Below are positions 31,743-39,755 of a stretch of DNA of 39,755 bases, one piece after another. Within the stretch, counting starts at the first letter, position 1. Each line of letters begins with the position of its first letter. A model generated the notes under the pieces. That model made no database searches. It was not told the origin of the DNA and was given only the letters and a program-made list of their open reading frames with translations. The position numbers and the translations under genes were made by a program. The stretch is from contig VBAQ01000010.1 of the NCBI GenBank assembly GCA_005883765.1, positions 1-39,755 on the forward strand, written 5' to 3'. The stretch comes from Bacteroidota bacterium. Lineage in GTDB: Bacteria; Bacteroidota; Bacteroidia; Chitinophagales; Chitinophagaceae.

Positions 31743-32750
31743 TTATTGTAATTGAGCTTCATTTTCTTTCATCGCTCGTTTAAATTTTTTTACTGTTTCG
31801 GGCAGGGGATCGCTGCTTCGGCCACCTGAAGCATTAAAATGCCCGCCTCCTTCGAAATATTTACGCGCAAAAGTATTGCAGTCAAAATCGCCTTTGCTTC
31901 GAAAACTCCATTTTCTTTCTTCATCTCTGTCGATCACCAATGCCACCAATTTTATCCCTTGAATTGACATTGGGTAATTGACGAGACCTTCGGTGTCACC
32001 GGTTTTAATATTGTATTTCAAGAGGTCAGACTTTGGTATAGCAATCAGTGCGGTGTTGTATTCATAGAAAATTTCCATCCTGTTCAGCAGAACATTGCCT
32101 ACGAACCGAAGACGATTTTCTAAAAAGTTGTCGTATAGAGCTTCGTGTACGGGAGTGTGGAGAAGCCCTTTGTCTTTCAAGTCCGCCACCAGTCTGTGCA
32201 CATTAGCAGATACACTGGGAAAACGGAATGACCCCGTGTCTGCAACAACACCTGCATAAATGCATTCAGCAACTTCAGTATTTATTTTATCCTTATAGCC
32301 GGAAGCTAATATGAAATCATAGATCATCTCACAGGTTGAGCTTCTGGTTATATCGCTGATACCGTAATCAAAACTTTTCTCGTCTGGTGCTTCATGATGA
32401 TCGATCAAAATTTTTACACAATTAAGTGAAGCCAACCTGGGACCAAGGCCTTTTGTGCGATCGAAGTGGTTGTAGTCAAGACAGAACAACCATTCTGCTT
32501 TGTCCAATACAGCGTCGGCCTTCTGCCTTTGCAATTCATAATCCAAAACTTTTTTTGCTCCGGGCATCCAGTTAACCCAGCTCGCCCAATTCGTGGGGGA
32601 TATTACGGTGACCTGGTGACCAAATTGGATTAAGAAATTGCATAGGCCAAGTGATGAGCCCATAGCGTCTGCATCCGGCTTCTGATGAGTTGTAATAGCT
32701 ATATTGGTGGGTTTATCAAGCAACGGAAATATCTCCTGAATGGGCCGCAT
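31743..32750 (-). CDS. DHH family phosphoesterase (NrnA-like)
   Basis: A 335-residue DHH/DHHA1 protein: ITTHQKPDADAMGSSLGL (first Asp/His metal motif), LDYNHFDR, LIDHHEAPD (the DHH motif), VADTGSFRFPS and the C-terminal GGGHFNASGGRSSDPL of DHHA1. This is the layout of NrnA/bifunctional oligoribonuclease and pAp phosphatase, which recycles nanoRNAs and 3'-phosphoadenosine 5'-phosphate; some relatives hydrolyse cyclic dinucleotides. It is the first gene of a two-gene unit with the FKBP gene. The -7 box TACTTTTG lies 10 nt before its ATG. Confidence 0.92.
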   Translation of the reverse strand: MRPIQEIFPLLDKPTNIAITTHQKPDADAMGSSLGLCNFLIQFGHQVTVISPTNWASWVNWMPGAKKVLDYELQRQKADAVLDKAEWLFCLDYNHFDRTKGLGPRLASLNCVKILIDHHEAPDEKSFDYGISDITRSSTCEMIYDFILASGYKDKINTEVAECIYAGVVADTGSFRFPSVSANVHRLVADLKDKGLLHTPVHEALYDNFLENRLRFVGNVLLNRMEIFYEYNTALIAIPKSDLLKYNIKTGDTEGLVNYPMSIQGIKLVALVIDRDEERKWSFRSKGDFDCNTFARKYFEGGGHFNASGGRSSDPLPETVKKFKRAMKENEAQLQ

Positions 32751-32760
32751 AAAATGGCTG

Positions 32761-32768
32761 CAAAAGTA
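32761..32768 (-). promoter_or_regulatory. -7 box of the nrnA-like gene
   Basis: Minus-strand TACTTTTG matches TANNTTTG. Its last base is 10 nt upstream of the ATG at 32750. The -33 element is not visible. Confidence 0.45.
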
Positions 32769-32874
32769 GGGAAATCGGTTCAGAGTCGGGAGTTCTGCGA
32801 CACCAGTCTAAAAGTTATTGCTCATCATTGCAATTTGAACTTTCAACGAAGGCGCACAACTCCTGACTTTCGAC

Positions 32875-32882
32875 TACATTTG
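32875..32882 (+). promoter_or_regulatory. -7 box of ndk
   Basis: TACATTTG matches TANNTTTG and lies 17 bases before the ndk ATG (32900), giving a short leader of about 10-12 nt. The -33 element is not clear. Confidence 0.5.
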
Positions 32883-32899
32883 CGGCGCAAAATAATTTT

Positions 32900-33316
32900 A
32901 TGAGCAGGCAAACTTTTACAATGATCAAACCGGATGCAATGAAAAATGGGCACGCGGGTGCGATCATTGACCGTTTCATTCAAGAGGGATTTCGAATTGT
33001 AGCTATGAAAATGACGAAGCTTTCCGCCGACAAAGCGGGCGAGTTTTATGCGATCCATAAAGAAAGGGGTTTTTACGGAGAGCTGGTTGAGTTTATGAGC
33101 AGTGGACCTATCATAGCCGCGATCCTGGAAAAGGAAAATGCTGTCAGTGCATTTCGGGATCTGATCGGTGCAACGAACCCCGCCCAGGCCGCAGAAGGAT
33201 CAATCCGAAAACTCTATGCTACTTCGGTTGGTGAAAATGCTGTGCATGGGAGCGACAGTAACGAGAACGCAAAAATTGAATGCGACTTCTTTTTCAGTAG
33301 CCTGGAAAGATTCTGA
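32900..33316 (+). CDS. ndk: Nucleoside diphosphate kinase
   Basis: A 138-residue NDK, which moves the gamma phosphate between nucleotides through a phospho-histidine. [21 protein letters not shown] is the family start (KPDA), and [12 protein letters not shown] carries the active-site His116. [23 protein letters not shown] is also typical. The length is normal. It is convergent with the two-repeat protein gene, with only 5 bp between the stop codons. Confidence 0.97.
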   Translation: MSRQTFTMIKPDAMKNGHAGAIIDRFIQEGFRIVAMKMTKLSADKAGEFYAIHKERGFYGELVEFMSSGPIIAAILEKENAVSAFRDLIGATNPAQAAEGSIRKLYATSVGENAVHGSDSNENAKIECDFFFSSLERF

Positions 33317-33321
33317 AAATT

Positions 33322-34287
33322 TCAATCCTTATTGTACCAGAAAGTATAATAATTCAGATGTCCAATGAAATCGGGACTGTCGTCGTCTGTGTCATCTATT
33401 GACTTGGTAACAGCCACGTCCATACGCAGGTCATATTTGCCTGCGGACAGATTCAATTCATCATAAGGCATAAAAACTTGCAAATCGGTGTAGACCGTGG
33501 TCTCGCAGCACGGCGTGAGCTTTTTATAAGTGATAAGATCGCCAAACAGATTAGAATAATCATTGTCGTTCCTTGACGACATATAATTGTATTGGTCACC
33601 TTCTTTTCTTTCGAAGGTAATGAGCATATAGCCATCCACTCCCTTCATTTGTTTCACCGTGAAATTTACATGAATGCGCATGCCTTTTGATCCATTTTCA
33701 AATGCGTCAAAGTCCACCCACATTTTTTCAAGACTGGCGCTGCCATTGGTTAAAGAATTTCCTGCTTTTGTGTATTCAAAATTATACTTAGTGAGTTTGG
33801 AAATAGCCCCACCCTGTTTGTAAATCAATTTTACATCCATGGTTAGATTATACTTGCCCGGATCGAGATCCAATTCACTGTACGGCATGAACAACTGAAG
33901 GTCGTCATACACAGCCGGGTTATATTGCGGCTTGATGCTTTTGTAAACTGCCACATCTCCATCAGTGCTGTTGTACCTGCTATTTTTATCCTTTAATGTA
34001 GTGGCCGCTTCATTATTATATTCAAAATATATAGCCACATAAGCATCCATGCCCAGCATTTCGTAAGCAGTAAATTTAACGTGGATCCGTATGCCCTTGC
34101 TTCCTTCTTCGACAACATCATAGTCCACCCAAATTTTTTCAAAACTAGCCCGGGGGTCTGCAATAACAATATTGTGGGGTGATGCACAAGACTCACGTTG
34201 CTGTATCGTGTGGTATGCCTTGGCGATGGTTGGAACAAAAAAAGGGAAAATAAAAGCGAGTGTAGTGGCCTGGATAATTTTTTTCAT
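33322..34287 (-). CDS. Secreted two-repeat protein, unknown function
   Basis: I start at ATG 34287 (321 residues); the six-base longer form starts with TTG. A signal peptide (MKKIIQATTLAFIFPFFVPTIAKA) is followed by two copies of a roughly 130-residue module. Each begins ASFEKIWVDYDVVEEGSKG or ASLEKMWVDFDAFENGSKG, continues RIHVKF or RIHVNF, then about 60 residues later LFMPYSELDLDPGKYNL or FMPYDELNLSAGKYDL, and ends with an aromatic strand (KYNFEYTK, LNYYTFWYNKD). The repeats align over their length but are clearly diverged. Similar modules accompany other extracellular Bacteroidota proteins as far as I recall. Function unknown. Confidence 0.75.
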   Translation of the reverse strand: MKKIIQATTLAFIFPFFVPTIAKAYHTIQQRESCASPHNIVIADPRASFEKIWVDYDVVEEGSKGIRIHVKFTAYEMLGMDAYVAIYFEYNNEAATTLKDKNSRYNSTDGDVAVYKSIKPQYNPAVYDDLQLFMPYSELDLDPGKYNLTMDVKLIYKQGGAISKLTKYNFEYTKAGNSLTNGSASLEKMWVDFDAFENGSKGMRIHVNFTVKQMKGVDGYMLITFERKEGDQYNYMSSRNDNDYSNLFGDLITYKKLTPCCETTVYTDLQVFMPYDELNLSAGKYDLRMDVAVTKSIDDTDDDSPDFIGHLNYYTFWYNKD

Positions 34288-34437
34288 TTTCAAAATTTTA
34301 GGTTCGGAAAATCAAAGAAATTTTTAAAGCTGACGCTAAATAGAAATCTCCTTCCTCAATATAAGAATTTAAAAAAATTATCGCAAGAGAATGACGTTAG
34401 ACCTGCAAAAAATTCTTTCTTGGCGACTTAGCTGCGT

Positions 34438-35339
34438 TCAGATCTGGTTTGTTCTTTTGATCTTATTCGGTACCGGCTTAACGGTGTAGCCGGCCTGTCG
34501 TAGTAAATTGATCACGCCTTTATCTCCCGGCAAATGACCTGCTCCTACTGCTATAACAACTGCCTTATCCGGCATAATGCCCTTCAACTTTTCAACCCAA
34601 TTTTGATTTCGGTTGTACAACAATATATCGGTGAAATTTGAAATGCCCATATCTGTGGTCTTGGTGAGCTCTTCCAGCTTGGAAAGATCCTGGTCCTTGT
34701 AAGCCTGCAGTAGTTTGTCATATTCCTTATTATCAGTTTGTCCTTTATCAGCATCATCAACATATTTTACCAGCTGCATCGCTTGCATTTTATAAGGAAT
34801 CGTGTCAAATATGCTCATTTGATAAGCCATCGTTTCGAGCCCTCTAACATTTTTACCGTGACGTTTCGCTTCTTTCATGATCACTTCTTCCATCGCCTCG
34901 GGTGTTTTACACTCTGTGCCATTTTCCATTAACATGGATGCGGCAAGAAGGGGCTTATAGGTTTCTAAGATCGAAAATGGCAGCAACGTACCCTTGTCTT
35001 CAAAATATTTTGATAATCCTCTTTATCCAGAAGGTCGGCCAGCGTCGTGTCATCACGCATCTTCATTTTCCGCACCACGCCCAGCATTTCAAACAGATTA
35101 TCCATGTCTACCTCAAAATACACAGCTTCGGTATTTTGAATGGCGTTTTTCAGGCTGTCGCTTAAAAGTGCGTCGTCAGAACAGATCATGTGAATGGTTC
35201 CAAACAGGTACGACGGCTTTTGCAAACCGTTTCCGCTTATCTGCCACAGCAACGTCTTGAAATCGTTCTTGCTTTTTTCCTGTGATAACGGCGCGAGTGA
35301 TGTGATGGCTACCAACAAACCAAGGCTCCATTTCTTCAT
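34438..35339 (-). pseudogene. TraB/GumN family protein, frameshifted
   Basis: Two frames together make one TraB/GumN protein of about 300 residues. The 5' part (from ATG 35339) has a signal peptide, then LLWQISGNGLQKPSYLFGTIHMICSDDALLSDS with the conserved GTIHM. The 3' part continues KYFEDKGTLLPFSILETYKPLLAASML, RGLETMAYQMSIFDTIPYK and the C-terminal VGAGHLPGDKGVINLLRQAGY. The break lies at a run of four A (minus strand; 35008-35011): adding one A gives DYQKYFEDKG and restores the frame. It is either a recent mutation, polymerase slippage used in expression, or a sequencing error. The family is thought to be of protease/hydrolase type (erythromycin-esterase-like); function in bacteria is unclear. 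Confidence 0.85.
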
Positions 35340-35519
35340 TTCCAAAGATTTTATGCAAATTACTAAGATGCTTATTTGTGAAAAAATCACAAATGATGCC
35401 GGATTTGCGTTACCCTTTCAGCAGAAAAGAGAAATGCTGTAGGAATCAGATCGCCCGGACAATCCCAGGAATACCAGCCAGGTCGTCAAAAATTTTCCTT
35501 CAAGAAAATATCAAACAAT

Positions 35520-35527
35520 TACATTTG
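35520..35527 (+). promoter_or_regulatory. -7 box TACATTTG upstream of arginine decarboxylase
   Basis: A perfect TANNTTTG box 44 bases before the ATG at 35572. A -33 TTTG at 19 bases is absent (TTTTC is present). The leader would be about 40 nt. Confidence 0.4.
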
Positions 35528-35571
35528 TTCCCGTTAATAAATCGCCTCCCGGTTAACCCATTATCTCATCA

Positions 35572-36969
35572 ATGACAAACTCTTATTACGACCTTGTACA
35601 ACAAACTTTCAATTTTCCCCAGGAAGGTTTTGATGTAAAAGACGGTTACCTGCAATTCAATGGTGTAGACGTAAAGGCATTAATAGACAAATACGGCACC
35701 CCGCTGAAGCTAAGTTATCTCCCCAAAATAGGGATGCAGATCAAGAAGGCTAAACAGATGTTTGCCACTGCTTTCAAAAAACACAAATATGAAGCAGAAT
35801 ATTTTTATTGCTATTGTACCAAGAGTTCACACTTCAGCTATGTAGTTGAGGAGGCCCTCAAACACGAGATCCACATTGAGACGTCTTATGCCTACGACAT
35901 CGACATCATTAAAAAGTTATACGATAAAAAAAAGGTTTCAAAAGATATCCAGATAATTTGTAACGGATACAAGCAAAAAGCATATACCAGGAGGATCGCC
36001 AATCTGTTGAACTCCGGTTTTACCAATGTAATTCCCATCCTCGACAACAAAGAAGAGCTGAGGGAATATGCTAAAGCTGTGAGGGTGCCTTTTAAATTGG
36101 GTATCCGCATGGCTGCAGAAGAAGAGCCCACGTTTCCATTTTACACATCTCGTCTTGGTATCAGGGCAAAAGATATCCTCGAGTTTTATGTCGACAGGAT
36201 AGAAGGTTATGAAAGTAAGTTTCAGCTTAAAATGCTTCACATCTTTTTGAACAAGGGAATCAAGGACGATATTTATTATTGGAGTGAACTGAATAAGATA
36301 ATCAACCTCTATTGCCAGCTGAGGAAGATATGCCCGGAATTAGATTCCATAAACATCGGTGGCGGGTTTCCCATCAAACACTCCCTGGCTTTCGAATATG
36401 ACTACCAATTCATAATCAATGAAATCGTCGGAAACATAAAATCAGCTTGCAAGAAGGCAAAGGTGCCCATGCCTGATATCTATACTGAATTTGGCAGCTA
36501 TACCGTTGGAGAAAGCATGGCCCATATTTACAGCGTGATCGGACAAAAAATGCAAAATGATCGAGAGATATGGTATATGATCGATTCGTCGTTTATTACA
36601 ACGCTGCCTGATACCTGGGGCATCGGTGAAAGATTTCTTCTTCTTCCCATAAATAAATGGGATGCAGACTATCAGCGCGTGGTATTAGGAGGTATCACAT
36701 GTGACAGTCACGACTATTACGACTCAGAAGAACATATCAATGAAGTTTTTCTTCCCAAGATCAATAACGGCGAGCCTTTGTATGTAGGATTTTTTCATAC
36801 GGGAGCGTACCAGGATCAGATCAGTGGCTACGGTGGCATCAAGCACTGCCTGATCCCTTCGCCTAAACATGTTCTTATTGGCTATGACAAAAGCGGGAAA
36901 GTAGTCGATTGGCTGTATGCGAAAGAGCAAACAGCTCAAAGTATGTTAAAAATTCTTGGATATCTATAA
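35572..36969 (+). CDS. Arginine decarboxylase (PLP type, group IV fold III)
   Basis: A 465-residue fold-III PLP-dependent decarboxylase in the form usual for Bacteroidota. YFYCYCTKSSHFSYVVEEAL holds the PLP lysine (Lys84), ETSYAYDI follows, GIRMAAEEEPTFPFYTSRLGI and LHIFLNKGIKDD belong to the barrel, INIGGGFPIKHSL is the glycine loop binding the phosphate, and YTEFGSYTVGESMAHIYSVIG is in the C-terminal beta domain. It converts arginine to agmatine, the first step in polyamine synthesis. It could act on another basic amino acid. A hairpin follows the stop. Confidence 0.88.
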   Translation: MTNSYYDLVQQTFNFPQEGFDVKDGYLQFNGVDVKALIDKYGTPLKLSYLPKIGMQIKKAKQMFATAFKKHKYEAEYFYCYCTKSSHFSYVVEEALKHEIHIETSYAYDIDIIKKLYDKKKVSKDIQIICNGYKQKAYTRRIANLLNSGFTNVIPILDNKEELREYAKAVRVPFKLGIRMAAEEEPTFPFYTSRLGIRAKDILEFYVDRIEGYESKFQLKMLHIFLNKGIKDDIYYWSELNKIINLYCQLRKICPELDSINIGGGFPIKHSLAFEYDYQFIINEIVGNIKSACKKAKVPMPDIYTEFGSYTVGESMAHIYSVIGQKMQNDREIWYMIDSSFITTLPDTWGIGERFLLLPINKWDADYQRVVLGGITCDSHDYYDSEEHINEVFLPKINNGEPLYVGFFHTGAYQDQISGYGGIKHCLIPSPKHVLIGYDKSGKVVDWLYAKEQTAQSMLKILGYL

Positions 36970-36972
36970 AAA

Positions 36973-37032
36973 AGCCCTTGTGCTGAGGGATGGATCTGTG
37001 AACCGGCCACTAAATCATTGCAGCAAAGGGCT
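36973..37032. terminator. Long hairpin between convergent genes
   Basis: AGCCCTTGTGCTG (36973-36985) pairs with CAGCAAAGGGCT (37021-37032), 12 bp with one bulged G and a 35-base loop. On the minus strand it is followed by a T-run, so it may end the small lipoprotein gene and the decarboxylase gene alike. Confidence 0.6.
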
Positions 37033-37039
37033 GGATGAA

Positions 37040-37372
37040 TTAATAACGATAACGTTTTCCGTGCCTGCTATAGGATCTGTTCCATTCTCTGTACTGGTCT
37101 CTGTCGTACTGAACTCTTCCCAGGTAAGACCTGTCAAGATAATACCTGTTGTCATAACCTCTCCAATACATATAACCCTCAGGGCTTCGATAATAATAGC
37201 GGCCGTCCGAATACCTGTTCACATATATTCCAGGGCCGGGATTTACAATTAATGAAAATGAAGCGGAATTTCGACGCGGATAGTATGAATATTCGCGGCT
37301 AGGCCCGCAACCTGCAAGTACAGCTACAAATGCGAGTAGAATTGCCGCTTGCATAATTCTGATCTTTTTCAT
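37040..37372 (-). CDS. Small Tyr/Arg-rich lipoprotein
   Basis: A 110-residue protein with a lipoprotein signal ending in LAGC (MQAAILLAFVAVLAGC). The mature part is rich in Tyr, Arg and Asp (REYSYYPRRNSASF, DGRYYYRSPEGYMYWRGYDNRYYLD), a pattern seen in small surface proteins of Bacteroidota. No known domain. It is likely anchored in the inner or outer membrane. The start is ATG 37372. Confidence 0.7.
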   Translation of the reverse strand: MKKIRIMQAAILLAFVAVLAGCGPSREYSYYPRRNSASFSLIVNPGPGIYVNRYSDGRYYYRSPEGYMYWRGYDNRYYLDRSYLGRVQYDRDQYREWNRSYSRHGKRYRY

Positions 37373-37435
37373 AACGATCGATTTTATATTTATTAAGACA
37401 ATTAACTTGCCGGAAAATCTTACACTGCTTTTAAT

Positions 37436-37894
37436 ATGAAAACAATTTTAATATTGACATTGACAATCCTGCTAATGACTAACAGCATAGACGCCCAAAA
37501 AACGGCAGACTCTGTTAAAGCAGTGGTAAAACAACTGTTTGATGGCATGAAAAATTCAGATGCTGCAAGCATTCGAAGCGCCTTTGCCGATAGCGCCATC
37601 TTGCAAACGATTGGAAGAAATGCCAAAGGAGATGTGCGGGTTCAGAATGAAAATATAGCTGATTTTGCAGAGTCGATCAGCCAGCTTAAAAAAGGAGCGG
37701 CCGACGAGCAAATCGTATTTGAATCAATAAAAATAGATGGGCCCCTGGCGATCGTTTGGGCGCCTTACAAATTTTATTTTAATGGCAAATTCAGTCATTG
37801 TGGTGTAGATTCTTTTCAACTCGTCTTCATAAATGGCCAGTGGAGAATTCAATATTTAATTGATACAAGAAGAAAACAACCTTGTGATCAGTAA
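37436..37894 (+). CDS. NTF2-like (SnoaL-type) secreted protein
   Basis: A 152-residue protein with a signal peptide (MKTILILTLTILLMTNSIDAQ). The rest has the NTF2-like cone fold pattern: helix VKAVVKQLFDGMKNSDAASIRSAFADSAILQTIG, then NENIADFAESISQL, and beta strands IKIDGPLAIVWAPYKFYFNGKFSHCGVDSFQLVFINGQWRI. Such small proteins are binding or enzyme scaffolds of varied role; here it is exported. Function unknown. It is divergent from the small lipoprotein gene. Confidence 0.8.
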   Translation: MKTILILTLTILLMTNSIDAQKTADSVKAVVKQLFDGMKNSDAASIRSAFADSAILQTIGRNAKGDVRVQNENIADFAESISQLKKGAADEQIVFESIKIDGPLAIVWAPYKFYFNGKFSHCGVDSFQLVFINGQWRIQYLIDTRRKQPCDQ

Positions 37895-37909
37895 TATTAA
37901 AATAAAAAA

Positions 37910-37935
37910 CCCTCCAAGGATAGAAATCCGGAGGG
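37910..37935 (-). terminator. Terminator of the Hsp20 gene
   Basis: CCCTCC (37910-37915) pairs with GGAGGG (37930-37935), with an inner GGAT/ATCC pairing. On the minus strand it is followed by TTTTTTATT, the normal layout for a factor-independent terminator of the Hsp20 gene. Confidence 0.75.
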
Positions 37936-37982
37936 GTATAAACCAAAACCAACTGCTTATGAGAAATTCTTCGACAAATAAA

Positions 37983-38420
37983 TTACTGTACTGAAATTTC
38001 TTTTGTTGAAGCTTTGACTTCCACTTTCCTGGGAAGGTTTAATGTTAAAACACCATTAACATATTTTGCTTCAATTTTTTCTGCATCAATTTTTTCATCC
38101 AAAGTAAAAGAGCGTTTGAATGAGCGGTAATGGTATTCCTTACGGATTTGCTTTTCGCTTTCTTCTTTTACTTCATTTTTCTTTTCTGCTGAAATGGTAA
38201 GAACGCTTTTTTCGAGATTGATATTGAAATCATTTTTTTCGAAACCGGGAGCCACCACTTCAAGCTGAGAAGCTTCTTTAGTTTCCCTGATGTTTACCGG
38301 TACAAAGTTTTTCAAACTTGACCCGAAGTCATCCTTGAACAATGTTGGAATATCGTTAAAGAAATTTTCCAACAGGTTAAATCCGTTTGTTGGCCTGTTA
38401 TTAAATTTTACAACTGTCAT
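37983..38420 (-). CDS. Hsp20/alpha-crystallin family small heat shock protein
   Basis: A 145-residue small heat shock protein. The alpha-crystallin domain starts with FVPVNIRETKEASQLEVVAPGFEKNDFNINLEKSVLTISAEK and ends with YVNGVLTLNLPRK, the conserved GVLTL motif before the C-terminal IxV-like tail (KEISVQ). The N-terminal part is short, with FFNDIPTLFKDDF. It holds unfolded proteins ready for refolding by DnaK. A stress-dependent promoter is expected, but I could not find a clear box upstream. Confidence 0.92.
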   Translation of the reverse strand: MTVVKFNNRPTNGFNLLENFFNDIPTLFKDDFGSSLKNFVPVNIRETKEASQLEVVAPGFEKNDFNINLEKSVLTISAEKKNEVKEESEKQIRKEYHYRSFKRSFTLDEKIDAEKIEAKYVNGVLTLNLPRKVEVKASTKEISVQ

Positions 38421-38613
38421 AGCTGTTTTGTTTTATTAGTTAATTATTTTTTTGCAGTTTAACATTAGTTTTCAAATCCTGTACCACTAAGGTTTTGCCC
38501 ACTTTTTCCTGACGATTGGTTACTAATCGTAGCTCCAGTGCGCCATAATTTCAGAATAGAGTAACTGCAGCCTGTCACTCTTGCGAAATGATGCCTTGCT
38601 GAACTTTTTCATT

Positions 38614-38621
38614 TATTTTTG
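38614..38621 (+). promoter_or_regulatory. -7 box TATTTTTG upstream of the bacilliredoxin gene
   Basis: A perfect TANNTTTG box 45 bases before the ATG at 38667. A TTG lies at 38596-38598, but the spacer is only 15 bases. Confidence 0.35.
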
Positions 38622-38666
38622 CGTTTTATAATTTTCAACTTAAAGCATCAAATAAATAAACAGACT

Positions 38667-39083
38667 ATGTATCCCGCAGAAATCGTATTACCCATGAAAG
38701 AAGAGCTTACCGACAATGGCTTTACAGAATTGCTGTCAGCAACGGATGTAGACACACAATTAAGTAAGCAAGGAACTACGCTGGTTATGATCAACTCGGT
38801 GTGCGGCTGTTCAGCCGGCAGTGCTCGTCCGGGTCTTCTAATGGCAGTTGCCAATACCCAGAAAAAGCCGGACTATCTTACGACTAGTTTTGCTGGCTTC
38901 GATGACGAAGCTATCAGAAAAATTCGCGAGCACTTACTTCCTTATCCGCCCTCCTCGCCGTCAATAGCTTTATTTAAAAATGGTCAGCTAGTTCATTTTA
39001 TTGAACGTCACCAAATAGAAGGAAGACCGGCGCAGGTGATTGCCCACAATCTGATTAATGCGTTTGATCAATATTGCAATTGA
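38667..39083 (+). CDS. Bacilliredoxin, BrxA/BrxB family
   Basis: I start at ATG 38667 (138 residues, MYPAEIVLPMKEELTDNGF); the 16-residue extension to 38619 overlaps the -7 box. The CGC motif in VMINSVCGCSAGSARPG identifies the YphP/YqiW bacilliredoxin family, which removes bacillithiol from proteins or reduces protein disulfides in Firmicutes. In Bacteroidota, bacillithiol is also made by some members, so the role is plausible but not proved. A terminator hairpin follows. Confidence 0.9.
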   Translation: MYPAEIVLPMKEELTDNGFTELLSATDVDTQLSKQGTTLVMINSVCGCSAGSARPGLLMAVANTQKKPDYLTTSFAGFDDEAIRKIREHLLPYPPSSPSIALFKNGQLVHFIERHQIEGRPAQVIAHNLINAFDQYCN

Positions 39084-39110
39084 TCGCGCTGCTTTCCCGA
39101 TTTCATTTGT

Positions 39111-39133
39111 GCGCCTCTCTTTCCGAGAGGCGC
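39111..39133 (+). terminator. Terminator of the bacilliredoxin gene
   Basis: GCGCCTCTC (39111-39119) pairs with GAGAGGCGC (39125-39133), a 9-bp stem with a five-base loop, followed by CTTAATTAAT. The T-run is modest. Confidence 0.75.
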
Positions 39134-39218
39134 CTTAATTAATGGAGAAATCATTGATTAATTTCATAACATTGCCCCCTGTAAATCCCGAATAGAAACC
39201 AAAATCTGAAAATCACAG

Positions 39219-39755
39219 ATGTATCCCAACCTGTACTACGCATTTAAAGATTTATTCAATATAGACTGGAAGCCGCTTCGTTTCATTAACTCATTTGGTT
39301 TTTTTGTTGCGCTATCCTTTATTCTTGCGGCTATCACATTGGCGAGCGAATTGAGGAGAAAAGGAAAAGAAGGGTTATTACATCCCACTGAAATAAATGT
39401 GGTGGTTGGCAAGCCCGCCAGCTTAACTGAGCTTTTGTTGAATTTTATACTGGGATTCATTTTGGGTTATAAAATTTTGGCATTATTCATCATGGACAGT
39501 TCCGTTACAAGTGATCCGCAGGCTTTTATTTTCTCGGGACTGGGCAGTTGGCCTGCGGGTATCATTTTAGGACTTTTATTTGCCGGGGTAAAATGGTGGG
39601 AAAAAAACAAGCAAAAATTACCAAAACCTGAGCTTAGAAAAATTCGTTTCTGGCCTCATGATCGCGTCGGAGAAATAACAATCATTGCCTTGATATTCGG
39701 ATTGCTTGGAGCAAAACTGTTTGACATTTTTGAAAACTGGAATGACTTTTTAAAA
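39219..39755 (+). CDS. Lgt-like prolipoprotein diacylglyceryl transferase family protein (3' truncated)
   Basis: The frame is open from ATG 39219 to the window end, 179 residues with no stop. It starts MYPNLYYAFKDLF and has hydrophobic helices around SFGFFVALSFILAAITLASEL, LNFILGFILGYKILALFI and FSGLGSWPAGIILGLLFAGVKWW, then WPHDRVGEITIIALIFGLLGAKLFDIFENW, a stretch conserved in the Lgt-like family of Bacteroidota. Known Lgt transfers diacylglycerol from phosphatidylglycerol to the lipobox cysteine. Whether this divergent form does so is not known. Its 3' end lies beyond the window. Confidence 0.8.
   Translation, partial: MYPNLYYAFKDLFNIDWKPLRFINSFGFFVALSFILAAITLASELRRKGKEGLLHPTEINVVVGKPASLTELLLNFILGFILGYKILALFIMDSSVTSDPQAFIFSGLGSWPAGIILGLLFAGVKWWEKNKQKLPKPELRKIRFWPHDRVGEITIIALIFGLLGAKLFDIFENWNDFLK

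Noticed and set aside
1-39755. A novel defence, mobile or biosynthetic gene cassette
   Set aside because: I looked for toxin-antitoxin pairs, restriction or CRISPR genes, integrases, transposases and clusters of unknown genes. The genes are housekeeping or single unknowns; the novelty is in the repeat arrays.

Overview
The window looks like chromosomal DNA of a Bacteroidota member, most likely Chitinophagaceae or a close relative. This is an inference from three things. The first is gene families typical of the phylum: a TonB-dependent receptor tail, DUF3822 next to rsmD, a DUF2027-Smr protein, a BT_3928-type DoxX protein, a Bacteroidota-type arginine decarboxylase, recF paired with DUF721, and an Lgt-like protein. 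The second is promoter boxes of the Bacteroidota form TTTG-N19-TANNTTTG. The third is the near absence of Shine-Dalgarno signals. No tRNA, rRNA, CRISPR array, prophage, insertion sequence or plasmid gene was found. It is mostly housekeeping DNA, and its unusual content lies in repeats and small lesions rather than in a gene cassette.

Layout. 1-7122: receptor tail, SDR oxidoreductase, CHRD lipoprotein, MFS transporter, DUF2846 protein, a radical SAM/AlkD-like DNA repair pair overlapping by 53 bp, an unknown lipoprotein and a CPBP-like membrane protein. 7201-7598: RNase P RNA on the minus strand. 7746-10932: DUF2027-Smr protein and amino acid permease, separated by about 470 bp of palindromic repeats. 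11158-11451: a small membrane protein. 11463-17885, minus strand: polyprenyl synthetase, RNase R, LpxK, 5-formyl-THF cyclo-ligase, RsmD and DUF3822; the last four form a tight, overlapping operon. 18003-23918, plus strand: MATE exporter, TfoX-N protein, SMP-30 lactonase, UbiD decarboxylase, ATP-grasp protein. 24133-24770, minus strand: rplT and rpmI, with their own promoter, a structured leader and a terminator, but no infC. 25032-26528: recF and a DUF721/DciA-like gene. 26529-29413, minus strand: CBS protein, lone ABC permease, DoxX protein. 29517-30359: folP. 30756-32750, minus strand: nrnA-like phosphoesterase and FKBP isomerase. 32900-39755: ndk, a two-repeat secreted protein, a frameshifted TraB/GumN gene, arginine decarboxylase, a small lipoprotein, an NTF2-like protein, Hsp20, bacilliredoxin and the start of an Lgt-like gene.

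The most striking signal is a set of degenerate arrays with a 7-bp period, scattered through the window on both strands with a different sequence at each site. They fill the gaps beside the CPBP gene, rnr, the DUF3822 gene, the ATP-grasp gene, rplT/rpmI and the DUF721 gene, and two arrays sit in frame inside the ubiD-family gene. They recall the heptameric STRR repeats of cyanobacteria, but here they are in a Bacteroidota-type genome. Other notable points are a TraB/GumN gene broken by one missing base in a poly-A run, an RsmD whose catalytic (D/N)PPY motif reads GPPY, a REP-like palindrome forming the P9 arm of RNase P RNA, and several genes whose -7 box lies 3-5 bases before the ATG, implying leaderless mRNAs.
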